From contig NC_041782.1 in NCBI RefSeq assembly GCF_900090045.1, forward strand, positions 2,754,519-2,818,518: DNA of 64,000 bases, given 5' to 3'. The stretch comes from Plasmodium malariae. Lineage: Eukaryota > Apicomplexa > Aconoidasida > Haemosporida > Plasmodiidae. Each line of letters starts with the position of its first letter. Position 1 is the stretch's first letter. A program made the translations under genes and the position numbers. The notes below the pieces were generated by a model that saw nothing but the letters and a program-made list of their open reading frames with translations, searched no databases and was not told the DNA's origin. Shown here one piece after another: positions 52,301 through 63,670 of this stretch.

Positions 52301-52699
52301 GAGCATACTTACAGATTAACATAATGAAAAATATTACAGAAATATTCTTTTGTATAAGGAATAAAAATTATTTATATAAAAACTGCATAAACGAAATAGT
52401 AAATATGATAATAAAATTTTTATACAATTGAAAAAAACTGTTTTTATATATTTATGCTTGTTCCTTAGTGCTATTAGCTCTTAATTTTTTTGTTTTTTTA
52501 TAGAATACATTAATTACAAACAACAAATTTCTCTTTTACTAGAAGCCACCAAAGGAAAAGATAATTATATATTTTTGGGCAGGTATAACCTTAATACCTT
52601 AAAAAAGTTAAATTATTCGCCAAAAAAGTAAAAGAAAATGCTTTTTTTTGAATCATCGGCATATTATGTTTTTAATTTTTATACATTATAATTGTGCTT
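49378..52699. other. Intergenic region, one doubtful ORF
   Basis: About 3.3 kb of spacer. A 72-codon plus-strand ORF at 51075-51293 has a hydrophobic start and a moderately complex middle (NVDNSGKNSINNF), but no splice partner, homologue in the window or family motif; I leave it uncalled. The rest is A+T-rich without structure I can support. Confidence 0.45.
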
Positions 52700-55600
52700 T
52701 AAAATATATATTTTTTTTTTTCAACTCACTTCTTAATAGATTATAAGTATTTACATGTTTACATGTGTGCATATATTCCTTAAACGTTCTTTTATATACA
52801 TTCATATCTACCTCTTATCTCACGTTTGTATTTCTCCCTTTTACATCATTTGATTCTGCTTTTCTTTTTTCTATAATTAATTTCTGAAAAATTAAAATTC
52901 AAAAATAAGAAATTATTAAACGTTAATGGAATTTACACGCGAGTTTTTAAAAATATTGTAGAGCCAAATTTGGGTTTTACAGTTGTGGTAATGTCACCGA
53001 ATTGTGAACATAACTTTGAACTTATGTAATAATTGTTATTATATGCGCAATTAAAAATGGAAATTTTTTTTTATTTTCTATACTTAGGGTATCAATTTTC
53101 ATTATATCTATAAGAATTAACGTAATGCACGCACGAGTACCTTAATAAATATAAAATAAGAGAACTAAGTGAATTAATATTATGTATATCTAAAAATTAT
53201 CAGTATTATATTAATGAGATGTACGCTTTCTTTTTTTAAGTTTTTTTCACTATTATCAAGATGTCTTATTTATCCAGAAAGCAGGTTATGTTAAGAAAGG
53301 AGAGAACGTAGGAGAAGAAAATCATTTTCTGACAAGGCCGTGCAAAACTCTAAGGATATAAAAAAAAGGTAAATAACATAAAACGTGATTGATATTGATT
53401 CAAAAACATATGTATAACTTGGTATTTTAAGAAAACTTTTTCTGTCACTATTTATTTCATTGTTCAAATAGATATTACGAATTTTTTTTGAAAACGAAGT
53501 TGCATATACATATAAATGTGTTATTCAAAAAGGACAAACCAAAAATGTTAGTGTATCTTTTTACACCATTTTTCTAATTTATTTTTTCTTTCCATTGTAT
53601 GTATGAAAGTGCAAAAATTCGAAAAAATAAACCTATAATTATGTAGTTTCTTGGGAATCGGTGACATAAGAGTTGAACAAAATTATTTTCAAAAAATTTA
53701 TATGTGTGAATCATGCTGATATACTGTGTACATATGTATGTGCATACATTTGTGTATATTTACATGTGCATAAGAATATGTATGTATGTATGTAAATGCA
53801 TATAGGAGTGTGCGTACATGTACATATGTATACTTACATAATGTAAGGTACGAATTTATATACTTAAACACATATACTTTCTTATATTTTAAAAATCGCA
53901 TATTTATTTTTAAACATGAAAAATTACTTTGAATTAATTATCTATGTTATTAACATGATTTATGGAAGCATCTTTTCTTACATAAAAGCAATAATATCTA
54001 ATAAAACAAATAAGATTCACTTTTTACAGCTTGATTTATCTATTTCATTTATGTAATCAATAAAGCAACTCGTTATTATTTCTGAGCTTCGTACATATAT
54101 GTATACATTTTTTTATTATGTTGTTGTACCATGCACGTGTAACGTGAATAAATAAATCCATGGGAATAATACATTCATAAAGTTACTAATGCTCATTTAA
54201 TTTATTAAAATAAAGATAAATAGAATAAGGAATTTATAATAGGAATTCAATTTTGTGTCAATAAGTAAAACAATTTGAGAACACTACTGAGTTAATATCT
54301 ATTCACGTTAATAGGATAGAATTATTCATGTTAAGATGCTTATCTGTGAATAACATATACCCGTATATATATAAGTTTTTCTATACTATCTTTCCTTGTA
54401 TATGTTAGATTATTTATAATGAAAAGTCATAAAATGGGAAACATGCACATATATATACATATATATATAAACATACTTTTGCATATAGGAAATTTATTTA
54501 CATGACATTACTAACATTACCAATTTATGTTCATGTGTTATAGATGTGAACAATCTAGAATAAGTTCATATACTTAAGAGGGAATGGGACGGATAATAAA
54601 ATTCATATAAATGACAATGGAGAATACTAACAATGCAAGAATAACTTTGAAAACGTTGCTTTTCTTAAGGATGTTACTAAAGAAAAGAGATTAAAAAAAA
54701 AAAATGCATTATAAGTCACTTGAACGCGAGCTCTTTAAATTAATTAGTTGGAAGAGAAATTCGTTTAAATGAAGCCCATTTTCTATTATGCAAAAATTGT
54801 TAACGTACTTTTGATTACATCTGTTAAAGATCTTTAAATGGAGATTAATTAGTGAATTAATCGTAAGCATGCATATAGAAAATAAAAGAATGTACAAAAT
54901 ACAAAAGTATAGTGACTAAAGTTATATGTGGAACCCGAAAAAGAATTAGTTTGTTGTAATGTGATGAAAATATTTAATATATGTAAATAAGTGTATATAT
55001 ACATAAACTCTAATTTATGTTGATGCATATGTTCATAATTTTCACCATAGATAAGCAAGTATGTAAGGATGCATAAACATATAATAGTAAATAGTATGCA
55101 TATGGAAATTTTGAATGCAATTATGAATATAAAGAATGAACACATTAGGAACATAAATAAAGGTAACAGTTATACTTTAATTTTTTTTTTTCTTATAAGA
55201 ATTACATTAGGTATATATATGTAAGTATATATATAATGTAAAACTGTTAATAATGTATAGAAAAAGTAAATTTCACTAAGGCCATATAGCAGCATAAAAC
55301 AGTCAGAGAAAAATCTCGTAATGGTAAGCATTTTAGCGATTAATTTAACATATATATGTTTGCGTAGAGATAATTCAGTAGATATCACATTAGTAATTGT
55401 ATTGTAGTAAAAGTTTGGTACTTCTATAATAAAGTAATTGTAAAAATATTACTTAATGAAAAAATTTGAAAATAATAATTTTTCTGAAAATAATATATTA
55501 CATACTTTAATTTATACTTAACCAAAATTCTGATATGTACAAAGTCATATAACTCATTGTTATTGTAATATATAGAACATAAACAAATAAAAGAAACATA

Positions 55601-56330
55601 ATGTATTATAATAAAAGGAATATTTATGAAAAAAAATAATTACAAGTGACATTATATCTACAAGAAGGAAAAAAATATTTAGGAATTAACTAAATATACA
55701 TAATATGAATTAATAGATATACATATATAAAACAAATATATATCTTTAATAATCGCATTCATTTATGCTGTATACATTTACTCAAAAACTAATTAAATAT
55801 TTCAAGAAAAAATGACAATTATTTATTGATTATTCATTCATTTTGATTCATGTAAATAATTATTTAAATCTTATAGGAGTGAATATTTTTAATAAATATA
55901 AACTCCATAAAATAATTTAAAAAGTGCTAATAAATATAAAAATTGACAACTAGATAAGATATTTTAAAATTTAGTAAATAATTATTCAAAAGGAGCTTAT
56001 AAGTTTATGTAATTATTATGAATACATATTCTACACAATAGATGGTATTATATATTAAGTTGAGTTGTTATACTCTTTTATATAAGCACAAAATTGTATA
56101 TATTGACAGAAGGTAATCCAAATGAAACAACCATTTAATGTTCTTAATCCAAGAACCTTATTAAATATGTGTATATCTATCTATATAAATATATGCACTA
56201 TATCCATATAATCACATGAATTAATAAAATAATTACCTTACATTTTTGTAGTAGTGTTAAGTAATATATATTTTATAACATAATAAAAATTTAAAGATTT
56301 TTTACGTACATTTTTAATTATTTTTTAGAA
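52700..56330. repeat. Duplicated GC-richer non-coding block, copy B
   Basis: Second copy of 36200-39850, in the same orientation. It keeps the microsatellite-like TGTATG/CATA stretch (53700-53840), a purine-rich segment (53280-53380) and the anchor strings listed for copy A. The two copies differ by many substitutions and short indels, so the duplication is not recent. ORFs in it (53698-53901, 54849-55154, 55170-55388, all minus strand) do not correspond to ORFs in copy A. Confidence 0.65.
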
Positions 56331-57751
56331 AATTAATTTGATAAGAAAAGTTAATATCAATATTTTATAATAAAATTAGAAATATATTTAATATATTATA
56401 TTTTTACAATTATCTACATTCATTATATTAGGAAAACAAAATGTAGTATAAATATTTCTTATTTATAGATATATTTTACCAAATATATAATATATTATAT
56501 TTAAGTTATTTACATAAATATTGCAATTTAGTATAAGATTCTATGTATTATATATTTATACATAAATAAAAAATAAGTACAGCATTTACATCTCTATAAA
56601 AATTCCGAGAAAATGAATTATTATATCGTTTTGATCCCTTGATTTTTACTACATAATATATTATATATAATTTTTTCGAATTTCTTAGATATTTTATTTT
56701 TAGAGGTAAGTTATTTTATACAAAATATTCTTTAATTATAATTTTTTTTTATAATTATCATGATATTTAAAATTTTTTTTTTTATTTCCTAAATTTATAT
56801 TTTTATTCTGTTTTTTTAATGTTACATTTTCAAGGAAATTATAAATTTATATATTTTTTAAGGAAAAAAAAAAATATTATTGATATTTAAATTTTATAAA
56901 TTTTATTTTACTCATAATAAATATTATGCATTATTTTAAATAATACAAAAACTATAGTATCCCTTTTATAATAATATAATAAGAAAATATAACTGCTAAT
57001 TTAGATAGTACTTTTTTAAACATAAAAAATTTGTAAGTGAATTAGATGATAAAAAATTTTTTTTAAATTATTTGGTTATAAATATTCTACATGATGTAGA
57101 TATATGATGCGTGTTATATTATTATTTGTGCTATAAGGATATTTATTTTGTTTTATTTTTTTCCATTATTTGAATATTATTATATGTTATAAAAATAGAT
57201 TATGTTTTTCAATTATAAAACATAAATAAAATACGTAATATTTACAATAAAGTAAACTTATAATTAGGAAAGGTAAAATTAAAATAAATAACTATGCTCC
57301 TAATATATGTTAATGTATCTATTCTTACCAAATATTTTTTTCTATTTTAAATATAAAATAAAATATATGCACGTTCCAAAAAATCATTTTATTTTATGTT
57401 TATTCTGAGAAATATTCATAATATTAATACAGAATTGTTCTGATAGAATGTTAAAATATGTATACATATTGAGCGATTATGAATAAAATTAGTTTTGCTA
57501 AAATTTATTTTATCAATTTTTTTTTTTTTTAAAGTAACGTTACTGGAATTAATTACAAAAATATTTTAAATATTTCCTTTTGTTTTTTATAGATTATATT
57601 TGCGCTTTATTTATACAGTTTAATACGTTTTTTTGAAAAAAAAATGTATTATATAAGAATGAAAATATGTATACGCTTTTGTAACTATCTTGTAAATATA
57701 CATTAAATTTTGTACCTAATTATGTATGCTATAAAACTAAATAATTCTAAC
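56331..57751 (+). repeat. Family C upstream region, copy 5
   Basis: Begins TTTTTTAGAAAATTAATTT and runs about 1.4 kb to the family C exon 1 at 57752. It is colinear with 39851-41239. Confidence 0.6.
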
Positions 57752-58608
57752 ATGAATGGAAGTAAAAAAAAATTTATTTTAGTTAAAACTGTTAATTTTA
57801 TCCTTATTATTTGCGTACGTTATCATTTCAGATACTTGGTATAATAATATTATAAAAATTTTATTTTTATGTTTTGACGCTTCGTGATATTATATAATTA
57901 TAAAAATATTATCATTACGCATACGTAAATTTATCCCATACTAGTAATTATGACATTTACTTTTCAATGTAGTGTATCTTTGATAAATATTTAGATAATT
58001 ATAACCGTACAAATGAAATATTATATTGAAGAAGTTATATATTATTAGCGGAAAATAAAAAGGAAATAAGTAATAAAGAATTAAAGATATGTTATTTTAA
58101 GAAGGATATGTTAATTAAGACAATGTAAATAATAATGTTGAATCAGAATATGATAGAAAGGGTTAGTATAAGGATAACAATAGTTCAAGCGATGAAGGCA
58201 ACAAATTATACAACAAATGGATATCTGTTTTATGTAAGACACTTGCAGTGATAAATATATTTGTTTTGAAAAACTATTATAGATTGGATTTAGTACTATA
58301 TATATATTAAAGGTAATATACGGATTTTACCTAGAACAAATGTTTTAAATATTCATTATATATGAAAATTATATTATTATTTACTGTACAAAAATTTATT
58401 CACCTATATTTTTTTTATTACATTTTTTACTAAATTAGGAAATTTTTTATATATATTATAATTAAAAGTGCTAAGAACATTATTTAATGCTAAGGGGATA
58501 TAACTGTATTATTGTTACTTGGTTATACATTTTACTGGTTATTTTTATTCTTGTAAAATTCTTTAAAAATATGTCATATATTTAGGATAAAATTAAATTA
58601 AATCCTAG
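57752..58608 (+). pseudogene. Family C exported protein, decayed pseudogene (copy 5)
   Basis: Exon 1, 57752-57838, is intact: 29 codons, MNGSKKKFILVKTVNFILII..., donor GTATAA, phase 0, the same length as the fam-l/fam-m exon 1. Exon 2 starts at 57973 after TTCAATGTAG and reads CIFDKYLDNYNRTNEILY, then a TGA at 58027, then RSYILLAENKK, the PEXEL-like site (ILLAE, with arginine lost). Further stops and shifts follow. Core remnants (ISVLCKTLAVINIF, about 58220-58265) and a final helix-like stretch with LVKF (near 58540-58560) are visible, and the terminal stop is near 58606. This copy gives the clearest view of the family C exon 1 and acceptor. Confidence 0.75.
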
Positions 58609-60019
58609 TTATAATTAATATCCTGTTATTAGAAACAATATTTTTCATGTATTTCGTGAATTTATCAACTATGCTTAATGAAATTTTATGCTTAAAAAAA
58701 ATTAAATGTTTAATGTTTATAAATTTTTGTTTATGGAACCTGGATAATATAAAAAAAAATTTTAATCCCCAAAATTAAGGAAATATATGATAAATATTTT
58801 TAACAGTTTACATGTTTCTATATTTGTTTTAGTATTATATTTTATTCTTTTAAATTAATTTAGTTCTCATGTTATATATGCATTATATATTTTTGTTGAG
58901 TCATAAATACTTAAAAAATATATTGTTAAATATCCATTATAAAAATGTGCGCTTTCTATATAATAATTATGTATAAATGTATGATATATTTTTTTATTAA
59001 TTAAATATATAATGGTTTAATGTGATATATAAAATCACAATTATTATAACTTAATTCGTGCAGTAGAGTAAATTTTATTTTAAACAATTTTTTTTTTTTT
59101 TTTTTTTGGTTGTAACCGATCATTTAAATTATATTTTTAAAAAATTTGTATAAGTTCTATGTGCTTTACAATTAATTTGATGTAAAAAAATTTGTGCTAA
59201 ATTAAAAAAATTTCTTTATAGCTGAAGAATGAAGTTATTATATAATTATAATAAAATGATCCTCCAAAGTATTAGTTATTAATATAACGTTATCAATGTT
59301 TCAATTAGTAAAGATTTGTATTTAAATAGGTGTTTTAAATATAATTCCTCATTTATATTTTATCTTAAGTGATTTCCGGAGTTATAGATTTACTATACAA
59401 TTTATATATATATGATAAAAAATATTGGTAAAAAGAAAATATATAAATCTATACAAATGGTATTCTTAAATAACTGCATTATTCTTAGAATATTTTTCAT
59501 GTGTTAGTGCATTTGATATATTTACTCCATGCTTGATATATTTATTATTTTATTATCATAATTTTCCTAAGTATACATATTAAGTTAAATGAAAAAATAA
59601 AATAAGTTGATAAAATTACAAACTTTTCGTTTAGAATTAATAGTATAAATTATATCTAATTGAATTTTATAACATTTAAATTTTATATTACAAAAATTAA
59701 TGTTATATCTTTATTTACGTTCAAAATATATACTTTTAGTGTATGTTCGGTAATTTGCTGTAAACTTTATTTCTTAGAAGTATTATCGACCAAAAAAGAA
59801 TTCATATGTTTGCTCATAAACTAAGAGAAATACTATAAAAAGAATAAAATAGAATAAAAAGTTGTAAAAATATTGTTTACTTTATAGTTATTTTTATTTC
59901 CTTGTTATATTAATATTTTTTTGAGATTATCTAGATTTCTGAAATATAATTTCTATAAATTTAGAATTATAAATAGTAAAACATCGTTGAAATAATTAAT
60001 ATTTCTCTTATAATGGAAA
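58609..60019. repeat. Colinear flank downstream of family C copy 5
   Basis: Matches 42091-43559. It includes the 20-T run at 59088-59107 and ATAGTATAAATTATAT at 59640. No gene was seen. Confidence 0.6.
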
Positions 60020-60454
60020 ATAATGAATTCTCTATATTCTTTACTATCTATATTCTCTATAAATTCCATATTTTAATATATTAAGAAATTATAAATATGC
60101 TTTTTTATTTTGTTTTTAACAGAATTAATAAAAAAATCGTTTGCTCTACAATATTAAATAAAAAATATATATATATTTTTAATATTTATTAATGAACTAA
60201 AATTTTATTATTTTTATTAAAATTATTTTTTCATAATTAACATTAAAAAAAAAAATCTATAGTATATTTTTAAGCTTAGTTTGCTATACTTCTACTGAAA
60301 AAGAAATTGTAGATACATATTTTTAATTTTTTTTTTATGAAAAATACTAAAAAAATTAAATAAAGGATAATATCATGCTTTATGACTAAACGAATATTAT
60401 ATTATTGTTAAATATATTTTTGATTGTTATATTACCGCATTAAAGATATATATA
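60020..60454 (+). promoter_or_regulatory. Group A type upstream region in front of a group B body
   Basis: TTCTCTATATTCTTTACTAT near 60029 lies about 420 bases before the start. Close to the gene, AAAATTAAATAAAGGATAATA and TATTATATTATTGTTAAAT...ATATTACCG align with the group A flank at 12570-12655 and not with the group B flanks at 16180 or 28290. The CTTATCTCTGTTGT string itself is not recognisable here. Confidence 0.5.
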
Positions 60455-61378
60455 ATGGAACGAAAAATTAAGTTACTATTATTTATTAAAATTTCTACGA
60501 TTTTTCTTCTAAAATGGATGCGTCATTTTAACAATGATCTGGTATGATAATATTATTTAAGGATAGTCTTCTTGTTTATATTCGTATTTTTTATTTATAT
60601 TAATGCTCATTTTAGAAGGAAATTATTTATTTATTAAATAACCATTATATATGTTTGTTTTATTAGAATATTCTTTACAAATCTTTGTATCAGAATTGCG
60701 ATCATGATAAAATATTAGAAAGAAAAAATCACAGATTACTAGCAAAATACAAACAAGATAAAGAATCAAATATTGGAAGACCAAAAGGATGGCAACGAAA
60801 TTATGAAGAATACCAAAAGCAAGATATATCTTATAATGAAAAACGAGTTAAAGATAAAAATAAACAATCAAATAGAAGTTTACTAAATAAAGAGGAATAC
60901 TATACAGAAGTTGTAGATAATAATATGGAATGTTTGAAAAGTATTTCCATTTTGAAAAAAATTGATCAAAAATAAAGATTATAATCATTTTCTTGAAAAA
61001 AAAAGGAGAATTTGTGATATAGATTTAAAAAAATTAAAATTTAGAAGTTACGGATTTGGTGTTGCTATATTTTTTCTTTTTTTCTTGTCAGGAATAGGAT
61101 TACCTGTACTGCGCGCATATGAATTGGTTAAAGATTCTAGCTTTACACCATTTAAAATTTGTTGGGAATTTATATATAGCACATTAAATCTAGAAACTAT
61201 TATACCAAAAGGAACGCCAGTTGCACAAGGAACCGCAGCACCAATACCAGGAGTGGAATATTTTATCTAGTAATATTTGTCGTACTTATAATTTCATTGG
61301 GAATCTTACTTATAGTGGCGATTCCTAAGATCTTACGAAATAATGAAAAAATAAAAAATTAAGTCCATGACTGAGTGA
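60455..61378 (+). pseudogene. fam-l/fam-m superfamily, A/B chimera, frameshifted pseudogene
   Basis: Exon 1 is 60455-60541 (87 nt, MERKIKLLLFIKISTI..., donor GTATGA). Exon 2 starts at 60667 after TTTTATTAG, phase 0. It reads through a PEXEL-like KNHRLLAKYKQDKESN and the group B YYTEVVD, then loses frame around 60920-60960 where DYNNGMFDGK is garbled by several small indels (stop at 60973). The frame is regained from about 60962 (IKNKDYNHFLEKKRRICDID, then helix 1, then FTPFKICWEFIYSTLNL and a variable GTPVAQGTAAPIPG stretch) and stops at 61268-61270 after a one-base loss. Helix 2 and PKILRNNEK remain in another frame, and a last shift precedes KIKSMTE and TGA at 61376-61378. At least three lesions make it non-functional. 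The body is closest to the 28432 gene, while promoter and intron are group A-like. Confidence 0.85.
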
Positions 61379-62000
61379 AATAAATAATATGTGTGTATTT
61401 TTGTGCAAAAATGTTAACAATATTATATAAATTTTTGATATCATTAATGGTATATTCGTAACACAATAAAACATTGATTACCATAATTTTTTAAATGCAT
61501 GTGTTGTATACATGAGATTTTTGATGAAGCAGAATAAAAAATTAACTTATTAATTTTGTTGTGAATTAGAACATTTTATTGTGTGGGAATGCGTCTTAAT
61601 ATATTAGTCACAATATATAAATATATTTGTCATAATACATATATTGTATTTATATTGATTTTTATGAAAATATATGCTTGTCCTTTAAGGAATATATAAA
61701 ATCACACTGAATATACCTTTTTTGAATATTGTAATAATTTTTAATTTAATAAATAAGTGCTATTATTTTATATTTTTTTCTCGACTAAAATTTACTTATT
61801 AGAGGCATTAAGTAAATGTTCTATTATTTTACTGTTAACAAAAAGTGTGACATACTTTGTATTTTATGAAAGTAAATTGATACATATAATTATCGATATA
61901 TGGTTTATATATACATTTTTAAAATATTAAAAACTCAATATATATTTTGTATTATAAGTATTTTGTAAAATATATTATAGAATGTGATAATTGTAAAAAT
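61379..62000 (+). repeat. 3' flank shared with 29350-30000
   Basis: Non-coding sequence downstream of the 60455 pseudogene that matches the 28432 gene's 3' flank: TGCATGTGTTGTATACATGA, AAAAAATTAACTTATTAAT, CTTTTTTGAATATTGTAATA, and AATAAATAAGTGCT in the same order. It supports a common group B origin of this half of the locus. Confidence 0.7.
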
Positions 62001-63239
62001 ATATTTAACAGAATTATAGTTATTTTACTGTTGTAACAAGGTAAAATTATATATATATATATATACATACAATTGAAAAACATACATGTTAAATATCAAT
62101 TATTTACAGTTTTCTTTAATAACCGTGTTATACTAAATCATTACAATTAAATGAAAAATTTAAAAAAAATTATATCTTTATAATTATGCTTAATTATTTT
62201 TTTAATTCAATTTTGCTTATATTAATTAAATATAGGTTAAATTAAAAATTAATTAATAAATAAATTGTGTAATTATTGGTTATATTTCTAAAGATATATA
62301 AAATACATATAGTTTATATTGGCTGCTGAAAATGCCTTATTATTTATAATGCTAATTTTTTATATAAAATAATAATAAATGGAAAAAAAAATTATTTTTT
62401 CATATATAATTTATATATATAGGATAAGGTTTTAACTTCGTTATTCAGATTATATCTATGATATAAACAAATATTATTAGAGTAATTTCTTATTTGGTAA
62501 AAGTTTTAAGTATGATATCATTCATTTTGTGTGTAATTATATTGTTAAAATGAATAATAAGATACAAATATTTATTATTTTCTTATAACTATTACCTAAT
62601 TTTTTAGTTAACTGTTTTTTATAAATATTACATCAATATATATGATAAAAATAAGTTATTAAGAAAAAAATTGTTTATAGTTATATTATTAAAGGAATTA
62701 AACTATTGCATTAAATAGTACATTCATTCGGATAATTGAATAGGTAATATAAGAATTACACTATATTTGCTTATTATATTTTTTTGTAAATATTCATATC
62801 TAATTAAAGAAAAAAAAAAGTAGAAAAAGTTTAAAATATTTTTTATACAAATAATGGTGTAGGATAAATTGAAAATTATAAATTATAAACATCACTATTC
62901 TAAAAGAAAAAATTATAATTTTTTAACTATAAAATACGTAATGATTTATATATTTGGTAGTACATTATAAATTCAGTTATTTAAATATAATATGTGTTAT
63001 AAAAGAATGCATAAGCTTAAGCAATAATTAATACAAGGACTGTAAATAATATAATTCAAAAAGTTACATATAATATGTTTATTTTATTCCTTATATCTAT
63101 TATTATATTAACGTAATAATTAATATTATTTATGATATATAACATGCTCTTACAAAACATAGCTTTGATAAATTATATTTATTAGTAAAAGAAGATTGTT
63201 TAATTAGTTGTTATTGTACAAATATATGGAGCAATAAAT
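62001..63239. other. Spacer between doublet partners, nothing recognised
   Basis: A+T-rich intergenic DNA with an (AT)-rich tract near 62048-62066. No gene was seen. Confidence 0.5.
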
Positions 63240-63670
63240 AATCGACATTCTATATGTTCTATAGTATATATTTTTTGTACTCTCTATATTCTACATAATG
63301 TCAATATTTTAAAATATTACGAAATTATATATTTACGTTTTTTTTTATTTTCAAAAAAAATTTAATAAAGAATTATTCAATTGCTTTATTATATTAAATA
63401 GTAAAATTATATATAATAAGTATTTATTAACTCAAATTTGTTTTTTAAGTGTAAAATTAAAAAACAATTCTATATTATATATTAGATGTTATTTTTCTTT
63501 ATCTCTGTTGTCAATTGTATAATTATTACATACATTTCAGTATGTTTTTACAAAGCAATAATAAAATTTTTTTTTAAAATTAATTAAACATAATTTATTA
63601 TTAGTTGTATATTGTACTGTCGGTGATTTAATTTCGCATTAAATATATTAAAAATATTGGGATCTAAATA
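63240..63670 (+). promoter_or_regulatory. Group A type upstream region
   Basis: TACTCTCTATATTCTACATA near 63278 (about 390 bases before the start) and TTTATCTCTGTTGT at 63498-63511 (about 165 bases before the start) match the arrangement at 12669 and 43993. On this basis the gene that follows is expected to be group A. Confidence 0.55.

Noticed and set aside
54849..55154. 101-codon minus-strand ORF, hydrophobic
   Set aside because: Not conserved in copy A of the block; no signal exon or family motif; likely chance in A+T-rich DNA.
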